Source of the DNA: CAIXSC01 sp046349915
Lineage (GTDB): Bacteria; Planctomycetota; Planctomycetia; Pirellulales; Pirellulaceae
Length of the DNA: 64,000 nt
Direction of reading: 5' to 3'
Assembly: GCA_046349915.1 (NCBI GenBank)
Contig: JAXMBL010000004.1
Coordinates: 930,001 to 994,000, forward strand
Each line of letters begins with the position of its first letter. Position 1 is the first letter of the stretch. The notes under the pieces are model-generated. The model was not told the DNA's origin. It saw only the letters and a list, made by a program, of their open reading frames with translations, and ran no database searches. Position numbers and translations under genes: made by a program. Below, in pieces: positions 34,549 to 43,672 of the stretch.

Positions 34549-37227
34549 TCAAATCCGCCGCCGCAATCGTCGAGTGAACTCCACGTTGTCGAGGCCGTTG
34601 ATCTGCCCGTCCGCGTTATGATCGAAATAATCGACATAACCGCTCTGGCCGCGACGCTTTCCCATCGACGCGAAGAATCGCCAAGCATCGATCGTGTCGA
34701 CGTCGCGATCTCCATCGCTGTCGCCAAACAGTCTAAAGAAGGCATCCTGACGGTCGCCGCCCGCTAGCCCGTCCGCATTGCCGTCGAGCGCGAGTCCCAG
34801 AGTTCGATCGTGTATCCGAGAGCTCAAGATGGTCAGCCGGTAATTGCCATCCGCCAGTGAGCCGCTACGCTCGACTAGTTCTCCGGAGAAGGACAACGTC
34901 AACGACGAGTACAGCCCCGGCGAGTAACCGCTGAGGGTGACGAGCCGTCCATCATTGCGAGTGAGTATGAATGCACCCGCATCAACCATAACAGGTTGGT
35001 CAAAATTCACGGTTACTCGTCGCACCATCGATCGTTGGTTGCCGCCGTTGTCGATGACGACGCTGGCGACTCGTGCCGGAGCGACCACTGTAACGGGAAT
35101 TTCGTCGGTGTCCTGCTTGGCGCCGCCCGAGCCCATATGCCCTTGGTCATCCGTCGTCACTTGCAAGACGACGGTCCCGCGAGTCGTTAGGCTCGAGGTA
35201 AACGTAAGTCCCTCGAGTGCCGCGTTGATCGCGGGCAAACTTCCGACAATCTCGACGCTTGCCGTACCATCACCCATCACCGAGTCGAGTGCTTGGGTGG
35301 TGGAGAGTCGCAAAACGCCGCCTGTTCCGGACACGGTGACTCGAAGCGGCGAGTCGCCGGCATCGGCGTCTGCAACCTGAATAGCGTTTCTGTGAGCGGC
35401 CGCAAAGGTCAGGGAAGTTCCGGCGGCGACCACTTGCTCGCCAGGAACGGTGTTGACGGGCGCTAGATTCTCGGCAGGTGGCGGCGGTGGCGGCTCTTCG
35501 CTATGGATCGCATCGACTAAGGCCCGATACTTGTGGGCGTCACTCAACGGTTGGTCTTGATACAGCAAGTGACTCGCGTCCGCGAACGGAGAAGTGTCGG
35601 TATACACGTAGGCGTTGAACAGATCGACGCCAATGTCATTCACGCCCTCGATCAATTGGGTATAGAGATCGTACATGCGAGGGTCGCGCGATGTTGCTCG
35701 GAAGACTTGTTCATACGGTCGTCCCGCGCCGGGCAACAAGACGCCTCCTTCATAAACCAGCATCTGGATGTCTCGCCCCAGCGCCGTCGAATACTCGTTG
35801 GCGAGCGCTTGATGCTGCTGGAGAAAGTTGAGCGTTTGCGGGAGTGCGACGTCGAACAGGGCGGCGACAACCTGATCGGTGGTCGTCGATGCGTTGAACT
35901 GTTCCAACTGGGGACGAGCAAAGGTAACGTAACTATCGCTGGCGATCGCGTCGAAATGGCCCTGCATGTTTTGAGCAATCTGTCGAGCAACCCATGGGTT
36001 GGCCGCTTGACCCGAGACCACTCGCACAAGCCTGTCCGTCTGCCCGGCAAAGACCTCGCTCCAGATATCAAAGTCGCGTCGCGCCTCCTGGGCGACGATG
36101 CGATAGAACGTCGGCCAGAAATTGGGATCAGTCGTCGGCAGACCTACCTGATCGCGGACCCAGACATGCGACTCGAAGCCCGGTGAGAAGTTCCACACCT
36201 CGTTGGACCACTCGATGTAGACCTTGAGGTCTGGATCGAGTTGATCACGCACCATGGTCGCGAAATTTCGGATGTAGTCGTCGTTCGCAAGGTAGGGCAT
36301 CGCGAACCAAGCGTTCGACTGAAGTTGGTTCGCCAACTCGACGCGATACTCGATTGCCAACCCATTCTGAAAGTCGGCTGCGAACGTTGACTGGCGAGCG
36401 GCATCGACCGTCTTGCGATCCGACCATTGAACTTCGTCGGTCGAGTTGCCGGCTTCGGCTTGCAAGAAGCGAATCGTATGGAAAGGATCGAGTCGCTCGG
36501 TAAAGAGTGGATGAAATGGCGAGTACGATGCGCCAGGCGTCCAGTCTTGTCCGGCGAAACTCTGGCCCTGAAAGTCAGGCATCCAAACATGGATATCGCG
36601 GACTGGGTTGGCCGGACTAAGCGAGTCGAGACGCAGCGAGATTCCCGCGCGAGTGGGGGAAACATCAAGTAGCGCGTAGTGAGTGCCGTCGGCCATGTCG
36701 CCGCGAGCGGTCACGCGAGCATCACCACCGAAGGTTAGAGTGCCCGTCCCTCTCCACTCGGCTCGATAAACGCCCGCCGGGTAATGACCATCGATCGCGG
36801 TGAACATCCCCGAGCCCAGTCGCTGTTGCATCAACTGGCCCTGTTCATTCCACCACTCGGACAACGAAGTAGGCCAGCCCTGTGCGTCGACCTGGATCGC
36901 GGTCCCTTGAGGCGATTGACTCATCGCCCCAGTCGCCGTGTTATACGAATAACTGACCCAGCTACGTGAACTCTGGAACGCGTCGGTAAACACCCAGGCA
37001 GGACTGTAGTCGGCAATGCGGTCAATGTTCATGCCGATCGCCGTCGCCATTACCTCGCGGGCCTCGAGACGTTCCAGCGAAATCGCGCCGCTAGGGCGAA
37101 ATGTCCTGCTGGCTCGTGATCGAGCGGCGCTGCGCACTCGTCGATCTTGGCGACGTCGACTCCCCTGTCGTGTGAGTTGAGTGAGTGAATCTTGGATGTG
37201 GGCGACGAACTTGCGTAACGATGACAT
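34549..37227 (-). CDS. Secreted GH clan-A-like protein with dockerin
   Basis: 892 residues from the ATG at 37227, with AGGAG nine bases upstream. The basic N-terminus ends in ISLERLEAREVMATA, a motif found at the start of many exported planctomycete proteins. A TIM-barrel-like region has YIEWSNEVWNFSPGF (candidate acid/base Glu after Asn) and QMLVYEGG (candidate nucleophile Glu), resembling clan GH-A cellulase-type enzymes. A cadherin/VCBS-like repeat region follows a polyproline stretch, and the C-terminus has two Ca-binding loops, DSDGDRDVD and DHNADGQIN, forming a dockerin. Target polysaccharide unknown. Confidence 0.72.
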   Translation of the reverse strand: MSSLRKFVAHIQDSLTQLTRQGSRRRQDRRVRSAARSRASRTFRPSGAISLERLEAREVMATAIGMNIDRIADYSPAWVFTDAFQSSRSWVSYSYNTATGAMSQSPQGTAIQVDAQGWPTSLSEWWNEQGQLMQQRLGSGMFTAIDGHYPAGVYRAEWRGTGTLTFGGDARVTARGDMADGTHYALLDVSPTRAGISLRLDSLSPANPVRDIHVWMPDFQGQSFAGQDWTPGASYSPFHPLFTERLDPFHTIRFLQAEAGNSTDEVQWSDRKTVDAARQSTFAADFQNGLAIEYRVELANQLQSNAWFAMPYLANDDYIRNFATMVRDQLDPDLKVYIEWSNEVWNFSPGFESHVWVRDQVGLPTTDPNFWPTFYRIVAQEARRDFDIWSEVFAGQTDRLVRVVSGQAANPWVARQIAQNMQGHFDAIASDSYVTFARPQLEQFNASTTTDQVVAALFDVALPQTLNFLQQHQALANEYSTALGRDIQMLVYEGGVLLPGAGRPYEQVFRATSRDPRMYDLYTQLIEGVNDIGVDLFNAYVYTDTSPFADASHLLYQDQPLSDAHKYRALVDAIHSEEPPPPPPAENLAPVNTVPGEQVVAAGTSLTFAAAHRNAIQVADADAGDSPLRVTVSGTGGVLRLSTTQALDSVMGDGTASVEIVGSLPAINAALEGLTFTSSLTTRGTVVLQVTTDDQGHMGSGGAKQDTDEIPVTVVAPARVASVVIDNGGNQRSMVRRVTVNFDQPVMVDAGAFILTRNDGRLVTLSGYSPGLYSSLTLSFSGELVERSGSLADGNYRLTILSSRIHDRTLGLALDGNADGLAGGDRQDAFFRLFGDSDGDRDVDTIDAWRFFASMGKRRGQSGYVDYFDHNADGQINGLDNVEFTRRLRRRI

Positions 37228-37453
37228 TGGCAGAACTCCTCGAAAAGAAAAGGTAAGCGTCTCGCGGGACGCCGGTGCGCAGTGCGGTCGTCGAGGGACG
37301 GCGGACCGCCGCGTGGAGAAAAGGAATCGCGAAGTCTCCGCACATCGCGATCGGTGACGCAGGGGAGAACGAAGACTGTTCGAGTTGCGTGATCGTGCAA
37401 CTCGAGGGCTGGTGCGATGACGACTCAACGTCGCTTTGCCCAACCCACAAGCA
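37228..37453. other. Upstream region of the secreted protein, with a hairpin
   Basis: About 225 bases without a gene. CGAGTTGC at 37381-37388 pairs with GCAACTCG at 37397-37404 around an eight-base loop. It could be a regulatory hairpin or operator upstream of the secreted-protein gene, or a weak terminator for an upstream transcript. No T-run is present, so no role is assigned. Confidence 0.4.
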
Positions 37454-38260
37454 TCAAGGTTGACGCCGTAAAATCATGTAGTAGTTGCCTCGGCCAGTTT
37501 CATGTTCGGTGGGGCGAGCACCATTGCGATTGTTGACGCTCCAGTGCAGCGTGTCGCCTTCCAGGCGAAAGATCCCAAGGTATTCGCGTCCGGCATGTTG
37601 ACCGGTGGTCGCGACGGCATCGAGTGTGCCGGAGTCGCCCGAACCGGCGATAGTGAACTCGCCATCGCCCAGTCCTTGCGGCGCTCGTTGTGTGCCGATC
37701 TCGCGTCCGAACATGCGATTCCCCTCCACTCGCAACTCCATTTGCATATGGCCGCCGTCGGGGTTTTCGCCACGACCATCCACGACCCAGCCTCGCCAAG
37801 TGCCCGCGAGCCGCGACTGCAAGGGACCAGAGAGGGTGACGGGGCGATCTGGACGAGTGTTTCGTGAGCGAGTGGCAGGGGCTGCGGAAGGACGGGCATC
37901 ACGTGAGGGATTGGATGCGGCAGGTTGGTTAGCGGTGGCCCCAGGGGCAGTGCGTTGAGTTTGGCGACGATGAAGGTCCACGACCCGACGAATATCTTCG
38001 AGATTCAGCGAGTCGTTGGCGTTCTTGCCGGCCATCTCCAGCATGCGCCGCACGAACTGCTGGGCGCCTGGACCTCCCTCGGCGACGGTCACTTTGCCGT
38101 CGCCATCGACGTCAAACTGTCGCAACAGGTCCGCGGGGTCAGGACCGCTCGACTGGGCAACCGTAAGTCGACTCATTGCTGAGTTGGCGAGTAGCAGGCC
38201 GCCGTAGATGGTTGCGAGCCATAGAACTCGACCGATGTTGGTACTACGGAAACTGGCCAT
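37454..38260 (-). CDS. Exported EF-hand protein
   Basis: 268 residues from the second Met (38260), chosen because GAGGAG lies eight bases upstream. A signal peptide (VLWLATIYGGLLLANSAMSRLTVAQ) precedes an EF-hand loop DVDGDGKVTVAE, with a second helix-loop (NANDSLNLEDI) that is less complete. A Pro/Arg/Ala-rich linker leads to a C-terminal beta-domain (LAGTWRGWVVDGRGENPDGGHMQM and later YYMILRRQ), similar in layout to lipocalin-like domains of planctomycetes. Calcium binding is likely; the function is not known. Confidence 0.7.
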   Translation of the reverse strand: MASFRSTNIGRVLWLATIYGGLLLANSAMSRLTVAQSSGPDPADLLRQFDVDGDGKVTVAEGGPGAQQFVRRMLEMAGKNANDSLNLEDIRRVVDLHRRQTQRTAPGATANQPAASNPSRDARPSAAPATRSRNTRPDRPVTLSGPLQSRLAGTWRGWVVDGRGENPDGGHMQMELRVEGNRMFGREIGTQRAPQGLGDGEFTIAGSGDSGTLDAVATTGQHAGREYLGIFRLEGDTLHWSVNNRNGARPTEHETGRGNYYMILRRQP

Positions 38261-38353
38261 GACGCTTCTCCTCGCAGAAGACATGTAACTGCGACAATCG
38301 CAGACACCTCAGGAGAGAAATGGCAGTTTTTGGGCAGACCTTTCACGCGATTC

Positions 38354-38399
38354 AAAAAAAATCGCCAGAAGTCTCCCGGAGCGGGGGAATTCTGGCGAT
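38354..38399 (-). terminator. Rho-independent terminator after the sugar transferase gene
   Basis: On the minus strand, ATCGCCAGAA and TTCTGGCGAT form a perfect 10-bp stem (38361-38370 with 38390-38399) with a 19-base G/C-rich loop, followed by eight T residues. It starts 27 bases after the stop codon at 38426, as expected for a transcript terminator. Confidence 0.85.
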
Positions 38400-38425
38400 G
38401 GGCGAGATACGACTTGCGTGGTGCG

Positions 38426-39277
38426 TTAGGCCACGTTCGAGATGGACGAGCGACTGGCTCGCATCGTACGCGCTCGGGCGACCAGTTCCGAGATCGCGAC
38501 CGAAGGCGGCAGCGGAGATTTGGCGGAACCATCATCGCTGGTGGCGACCGGCAGATCGACTTTGCGTTCCAGTCCGGTTGCTCGCATCGCTCGCAGCCCG
38601 CTCAGGCCAAAAATGCGGAGCAGCGTGCAGGCGAGAATACGCAAGTCGAGCCACATGGTGGCGGTGGTCACGTATTCGCGGTCGAGCACCAATTTGCGGC
38701 GGACGCTGTCGAGGTCGGTGTCGGCGGGAAGGTTGATTTGAGCGAGTCCAGTGATGCCGGGGAGGACTTCGAGCCGCTTGGTGTAATCGGGAATCGCCTC
38801 GGCCAGAATGTCGACGAACTCAGGGCGTTCGGGTCGAGGGCCGATCAAGGCCATTTCGCCCTTGAGGACGTTGAACAACTGCGGCAACTCGTCCAAGTGC
38901 AACTTGCGCAGGATTCGACCCACGAAAGTCACTCGAGTGTCGCCTGCTTGCGACCAAGCGGGCCCTGATTTGGCCTCGGCGTCGCAACGCATGCTGCGAA
39001 GTTTGTACATCGTGTAGGGACGGCCATTCTTGCCGCTACGCACTTGGCGAAAAATACCTGGGCCGGCCGATGTCAGTCTAACCAAAATCACCAGGATGCC
39101 GATCATCGGCAGTCCGGGAATCAGCATCAGCAGAGCCAACGTGCGATCGACCCATTGCTTGCGGTCATGGTAGGTGGAGGCAGGGGAATCTTCGTTAACG
39201 AGCGAAGCAGGAAGGGCAAGTGTGTCGGCGACGGCGGTGGGGAGGGCCGTGCCGCGACGTGGGAACGTCGAAGACAT
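38426..39277 (-). CDS. Bacterial sugar transferase (exopolysaccharide initiating enzyme)
   Basis: 283 residues. One hydrophobic helix (LALLMLIPGLPMIGILVILV) precedes the catalytic domain with YKLRSMRCDAE, RILRKLHLDELPQLFNVLKGEMALIGPRP and PGITGLAQIN, the WcaJ/PglC-type phosphoglycosyltransferase signature. It transfers a sugar 1-phosphate to undecaprenyl phosphate to begin surface polysaccharide synthesis. The single-TM, monotopic form is shorter than the multi-TM WbaP type. Ribosome site GGAG is ten bases ahead of the ATG. Confidence 0.9.
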   Translation of the reverse strand: MSSTFPRRGTALPTAVADTLALPASLVNEDSPASTYHDRKQWVDRTLALLMLIPGLPMIGILVILVRLTSAGPGIFRQVRSGKNGRPYTMYKLRSMRCDAEAKSGPAWSQAGDTRVTFVGRILRKLHLDELPQLFNVLKGEMALIGPRPERPEFVDILAEAIPDYTKRLEVLPGITGLAQINLPADTDLDSVRRKLVLDREYVTTATMWLDLRILACTLLRIFGLSGLRAMRATGLERKVDLPVATSDDGSAKSPLPPSVAISELVARARTMRASRSSISNVA

Positions 39278-39887
39278 GGGAAGGATGCTCCGAGTTGCTG
39301 GGACTCTAAGGGGAAAGGGGGATGCTTAGCGGATAGCGAACCGAGTGCCAGTAGGAACGTGTTCCGCCTGGGTCTCGCGCCTAAAGGCACTCGGCTCAGG
39401 GTCTTAGAGTAATTGCGCGTTTTTGCAACGCTATGTCGCGGAACAGAAAATCTGTGGTTTTTTTGCAGCCGCGTTGCAGGCAACAGTTTCCGAAAAGCAA
39501 CATGCTGCTGCAAAGCAGCATCAGCGGGCGAAGTAGCCCGCTCGCTTCGCGAGCGGACAGGCCGCTTTGTCCGGCAGGCGAGCAAGAATCTGCTTTGCGG
39601 GCGCTGTTCGCGGCGCGGCTGTTCGTCTCGCAAAGCGAGACGGCTACGTAGCCCGCTCGCTTCGCGAGCGGATAAGCTTTTTTGCCCGGCAGGTGAGCTA
39701 ATTCAGCTTTGCGAGCGCTTTTCGCGGCGCGGCTGATCGTCTCGCAAAGCGAGACGGCTACGTAGCCCGCTCGCTTCGCGAGCGGATAAGCCTCTTTGCC
39801 CGGCAGGTGAGCTAATTCAGCTTTGCGAGCGCTTTTTGTGACGCGGCTGTTCGTCTCGCGAAGCGAGACGGCTACTTCGCTGCTTCG
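39278..39887. repeat. REPIN-like family-2 block with 114-bp tandem unit
   Basis: 610 bases without a gene. CCGCTCGCTTCGCGAGCGG occurs at 39538, 39653 and 39767, and CGTCTCGC(A/G)AAGCGAGACG at 39624, 39738 and 39852; successive copies lie 114 bases apart. Each CGTCTC palindrome is followed by GGCTACGTAGCC and then the other palindrome, making head-to-head pairs. Between units is a stretch with GCCCGGCAGGTGAGCTAATTC. The 5' part (39278-39530) is upstream of the sugar transferase gene and holds a T-run (39456-39463) but no clear promoter. Confidence 0.88.
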
Positions 39888-41465
39888 CTAGCCCGTCACC
39901 GCGGGATCAGCGGCGGCGATGATCTTGATGACCTCGTCGGCCGACGTCGCTCGAGCAATCCGTTCACGGACCAACTCGCTGTTCGCCACGTTCGCCAATT
40001 GAGCCAAGAAGAAAACCTGCACTTGAGGACGTTCCGCGGGCGTTAGCAACAGGAAAACGAGTCGCACGACGTCGCCCGTCTTCGTGTTGAACACGATACC
40101 CTCGGGCGACCGGCCGACAACCATGATCGGCAGCGCCAAGCCGGGGCAGCGAGCGTGAGGAATCGCAACCCCATCGCCAACATCGGTGGGCATCTGACGT
40201 TCGCGAGCCAAAGCTAAGCTGGTCACATTCACGTTGGCGGGCAATCGATTGGAAGGAACCGCATCCATCAACTCGCGGATTGCCTCCTCGGACGAACGTG
40301 CCTCCAGCTCCATAACCACTCCGCCAACGGAGAGTGCATCCTTGAGGTATAGCCGAGGCAGCCGGGGATATTCGTCTTCGATTCGTCCCACGACTTCCTC
40401 GAGAATATCCTCGAGCGTAATGACGCCAATCGGCTTGTGGTCCAGCACGACGACCGCCATGTTCGCTCCATCGCCCTGGAGCTTCTGCATGACGATTTCA
40501 AGATTCTCATCGGGACCCACCGCGGGCAAAGGCCGTAACGCGTTCGTCCAAGTCACTTGATCGCCCGATTGCACGATTAGATCTTTGGTCAACAAATAAT
40601 GAGTGGGTGGGCCTTGAGCCTCCATCACCGGATAGCGAGAAAACCGAGTCTCGACGACCGTTCGCAAGATTTGGTCGCGAGTCGCTGCTCGCGACACATA
40701 ATGAACCTGAGCCCAGGGAATCATCGCTTCTCGAACGGTCTGTCCCCCGAGGTCAAAGATGTTCTCGAGTATCAGCATACGATTGAGCGAAAATCCGCCA
40801 GTCGTCTGAGCCGTCGATAGCAGCAGGCGAAGCTCTTCTTCCGTATGAGCCACTTCGTGGTGTCCAGGCTGCATGCCAACCAAACGCAACAGCAGGTTGG
40901 ATGCCCCATTGAGGACCGTCATCGGGAGATAGAACAAGTAGTATGTCCAGCGCAAAGGCGTGGCTATCGCGAGCAAGCACTGTTCCGCTCGCCGGATCGC
41001 CATACTCTTCGGGGCCAGTTCTCCTAGCAGAATATGCAGGAAGGTGATCAGGAGGAACGCGAACGTGATCGACAACGTCTGTCGAGTTCCCTGCGACCAA
41101 CCAGTGGCGTCGAACAAGCGAGCGAACAAGGACGCAAACGCGGGCTCGCCTACCCAGCCCAGTCCCAAGCTCGCCACGGTCACGCCGAGCTGAGTGGCCG
41201 ACAGGTAGTTGTCGAGCTGCGAGACCATGTGCTTGGCCGCGCGCGCCCGCGAATTGCCTTGACGGGAGAGTTCTTCGAGCCGACTCGCGCGAACCTTCAC
41301 GATCGCGAATTCGGCGAGCACGAAGAAGCCGTTGAGAACCACGAGTCCCAAGGCGAGCAAGACATAGATGTACGTCAACCACGTCACGGGGCCCCCATGA
41401 GCCCCATGATCGCCCGCCCCCCAAAGCCATCCCGGTTCGAGGGGCATTCCGAAATACTCAAGCAT
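39888..41465 (-). CDS. CNNM (HlyC/CorC-type) membrane protein with CBS pair and PTS EIIA domain
   Basis: 525 residues. Residues about 25-200 are the DUF21/CNNM transmembrane domain (VLLALGLVVLNGFFVLAEFAIVKVRASR; ATQLGVTVASLGLGWVGEPA; LGELAPKSMAIRRAE). A CBS pair follows (RYPVMEAQ to PIGVITLEDILEEVVGRIEDEY). The last 140 residues form a type-2 EIIA domain with DVGDGVAIPHARCPG; His437 is the expected phospho-acceptor. EIIA(Ntr)-type input could link nitrogen or PTS phosphorylation state to divalent-cation transport. It starts five bases after the stop of the upstream coiled-coil gene. Confidence 0.85.
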   Translation of the reverse strand: MLEYFGMPLEPGWLWGAGDHGAHGGPVTWLTYIYVLLALGLVVLNGFFVLAEFAIVKVRASRLEELSRQGNSRARAAKHMVSQLDNYLSATQLGVTVASLGLGWVGEPAFASLFARLFDATGWSQGTRQTLSITFAFLLITFLHILLGELAPKSMAIRRAEQCLLAIATPLRWTYYLFYLPMTVLNGASNLLLRLVGMQPGHHEVAHTEEELRLLLSTAQTTGGFSLNRMLILENIFDLGGQTVREAMIPWAQVHYVSRAATRDQILRTVVETRFSRYPVMEAQGPPTHYLLTKDLIVQSGDQVTWTNALRPLPAVGPDENLEIVMQKLQGDGANMAVVVLDHKPIGVITLEDILEEVVGRIEDEYPRLPRLYLKDALSVGGVVMELEARSSEEAIRELMDAVPSNRLPANVNVTSLALARERQMPTDVGDGVAIPHARCPGLALPIMVVGRSPEGIVFNTKTGDVVRLVFLLLTPAERPQVQVFFLAQLANVANSELVRERIARATSADEVIKIIAAADPAVTG

Positions 41466-41470
41466 TTGGC

Positions 41471-42346
41471 TTAGCGTTCCTCGCGGCGTTCCGCCAATCG
41501 CCGCAACAAGGTGCGAATCTCTTCCATCTCCGCTCGCAATTTTTCCACGTTCTGTCGCAGCTCTCGTAGCTCGGCGTCTCGCGGGTCAGCGGCTCGAGGT
41601 CGGTCGCCTTCACGAGCAGCGCCTTCACGAGGGCCGCCTTCACGAGGGCCGCCTTCACGGGCAACGCCTTCGCGAGGGCGATCAGCACCTTCACGCGGCC
41701 GGTCTCCTTCTCGCGGTCGATCTCCCTCGCGAGCACGTTCGCCACCCTCGCGAGGCCGGTCACCGTCTCGCCGAACTGCTTCACGAGGACGATCTCCTTC
41801 ACGAGGACGGTCGGCGCCTTCACGAGGTCGGTCGCCTTCACGTTCCCGCTCGGCGCTGCGTTCACGAGGTTGATCTCGAGGCGTTTCTCGCTCAGCTCGT
41901 TCGCCCGCGGCGGCCCGCTCTTTACGTTCCTCCAGGAACCGGTGGATTTTCTCGGTCATCACTTTGATTTCAACTTCGACTCGCTCGGCTTGGTCCACCT
42001 TGCCCGCCTCGCGAAGTTCAGCCGCTTGAGCCTTGCGTCTCGCGATTTCTCGCTCCGCATTTTCGACCTTTTCTCGAATGTTCGCGGCCGCCTCGTTGCG
42101 AGTGGCTTCGGTGCGTTCGGCGAACAGTTCGCGATATTCGCGACGCATGGCTTCCAGTTTTTCGGCGAGCGCCTTTGCTTCTTCAGTCTTGCCAGCCGCC
42201 TGAAGTTCCTTCATTTCGCGTGAGATGACTTCGGCCTTCTCGCGAATCGCATTCTGCTTCGCATCGCCTTCTTGGGCGAGCACGGGCGAGAAGGACAATA
42301 CAAGGCCACACAGGCCACTACCGATCGTTTGCCAGCTTTTCCGCAT
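41471..42346 (-). CDS. Exported coiled-coil protein with DRPREG repeats
   Basis: 291 residues from an ATG at 42346 with CAGGAG upstream. A short signal peptide ends at AQEGD. Residues about 25-150 are a charged coiled coil (EKAEVISREMKELQAAGKTEEAKALAEKLEAM and similar). About 165-255 is a low-complexity tract built from DRPREG, ADRPREG and GPREG units encoded by short in-frame tandem repeats, followed by another coiled coil (ELRQNVEKLRAEMEEIRTLL). No catalytic motif. Envelope or polyanion-binding scaffold is a guess. Co-transcribed with the CNNM fusion gene. Confidence 0.72.
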   Translation of the reverse strand: MRKSWQTIGSGLCGLVLSFSPVLAQEGDAKQNAIREKAEVISREMKELQAAGKTEEAKALAEKLEAMRREYRELFAERTEATRNEAAANIREKVENAEREIARRKAQAAELREAGKVDQAERVEVEIKVMTEKIHRFLEERKERAAAGERAERETPRDQPRERSAEREREGDRPREGADRPREGDRPREAVRRDGDRPREGGERAREGDRPREGDRPREGADRPREGVAREGGPREGGPREGAAREGDRPRAADPRDAELRELRQNVEKLRAEMEEIRTLLRRLAERREER

Positions 42347-42706
42347 GGGAAATCTCCTGGAGGAGGTGAAAAACGCGATTGCATGGTAGGGGGAGCGAAC
42401 GTCGCCCGCAAGCATCCGCCGCCTTGCCATACGAGTTAGCCGTGTCCAGTCGTCCTAGCCGGTCGCTCCATAAACGCCTCGGACCGAGCGAGAGCATCTT
42501 TGTACGACGGACTTCCAGTCCGTCGGTTCGGTGCAGGCAGAAAGGGCCGCCAGACGAGGCCCACACGGTACGACGGACTTCCAGTCCGTCGATTCTGGCG
42601 GTCCTAAACGGCTATTCATCTTCATTCCCCGCAGCATCTCACCTCGCCCTGTAAACTTGCCTTTTGCCCAAGAAAAGAGATCAAGCAAAGTTCTGCGTCA
42701 GTGTGG
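42347..42706. repeat. Intergenic region with two family-1 palindromes
   Basis: 360 bases without a gene. The copies are at 42505-42525 and 42571-42591, both with centre TCC instead of TCT and both preceded by GTA, 66 bases apart. The shared centre suggests a local duplication. Confidence 0.8.
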
Positions 42707-43672
42707 CTACTTTCGCGACCGTCTCGCCTCGGGTAGCCAAACCGCATCCCAGCCGCGACGCCTTAATTGGTCGGGAAAAGACGGCTGTCCGTGCCAGCAG
42801 TAGACTCGTCGAGGTTGGACGCGTTCGACGCACTCGATCAGTTCGTCGAAATCGGCATGGTCCGAGAGTGGGAAGGCATAGTCGACCGACATGCGAAACT
42901 TGTACCGAGGTTCCAGGCCCCAGCCCGTGACAACCATGGTCACCGAGTTGGGTGGTGGAGGTGGGCCGCCCCAGCGATGGCCGGGAGGAGGTAGGACGAG
43001 TGCCGTGGGAGACGCTGCGTCGGTCGCTGGGTCGTACAGTGAGAAGTCGCCGAGTGGGCAGCCGGATTGCTCGTAGAGTTGGCTGAGTTCGTAGATCGTG
43101 CGATGTTGTCGAACGGGGATACCCGCCGAGGTGAGGATGCGAGTGATTTCTTGAGCTTTCCCCAAGACATAGGCGAAGACGACAGGCGTAAGGCCAGCGG
43201 TCAGTGATTGCCGGACAACGCCCAGTAGGTCGGCGATGACCTGCTCGCGAGGAGGCATTCGGAACTCGGGCGAACCGAACGTGCACTCCATGACCAGTTC
43301 ATCGGCCCGAGGGGGATCTGCCAGTTCTGCGGTCGCCGACGGACGCAGGCGAAAGTCGCCTGTGTAGAGGAACGATTGGGCGGGCGTTTCGACCAGCAGC
43401 ATGGCTGCGCCGAGGATATGACCGGCTGGAAAGGTGGTCAGTTGGTGGTCGTCCCAGACAAATGGCTCGCGGAACGGCAGTTCGCGCACCGTGCGATTGC
43501 CGCCGATTCTTTGGCGATAGAAGCGGGCGGTGACGGGCGTGCAAAAGGCGAGTTCGTGCGGGGCCAAATGGTCGAAGTGAGCGTGAGAGATAAACCCGCG
43601 AGCACGTCGTTGGCGGGAATCGACCGCCAAATCGAGCGATGGGATTAGTAGCGATTGGTCAAAGCAGAACAA
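42707..43672 (-). CDS. MBL-fold exonuclease/CPSF-like protein
   Basis: About 321 residues. The metal-binding motif is HAHFDH (ISHAHFDHLAPHEL), with FPAGHILGAAMLLVE, YTGDFRLRP and PLSDHADFDELIECV further on, the arrangement of the Snm1/CPSF-type beta-lactamase-fold nucleases associated with DNA ligase or helicase in bacteria. No ATG is available in a sensible place; TTG at 43672 has CTGGAG nine bases upstream, GTG at 43693 is the alternative, and the frame upstream of that runs into repeats. Processing of nucleic acid is likely; no ligase or helicase partner is adjacent. Confidence 0.72.
   Translation of the reverse strand: MFCFDQSLLIPSLDLAVDSRQRRARGFISHAHFDHLAPHELAFCTPVTARFYRQRIGGNRTVRELPFREPFVWDDHQLTTFPAGHILGAAMLLVETPAQSFLYTGDFRLRPSATAELADPPRADELVMECTFGSPEFRMPPREQVIADLLGVVRQSLTAGLTPVVFAYVLGKAQEITRILTSAGIPVRQHRTIYELSQLYEQSGCPLGDFSLYDPATDAASPTALVLPPPGHRWGGPPPPPNSVTMVVTGWGLEPRYKFRMSVDYAFPLSDHADFDELIECVERVQPRRVYCWHGQPSFPDQLRRRGWDAVWLPEARRSRK

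Noticed and set aside
41590..41850. The DRPREG-coding repeats as a CRISPR or mobile repeat
   Set aside because: They are in-frame within a good gene and vary in length in steps that keep the frame.
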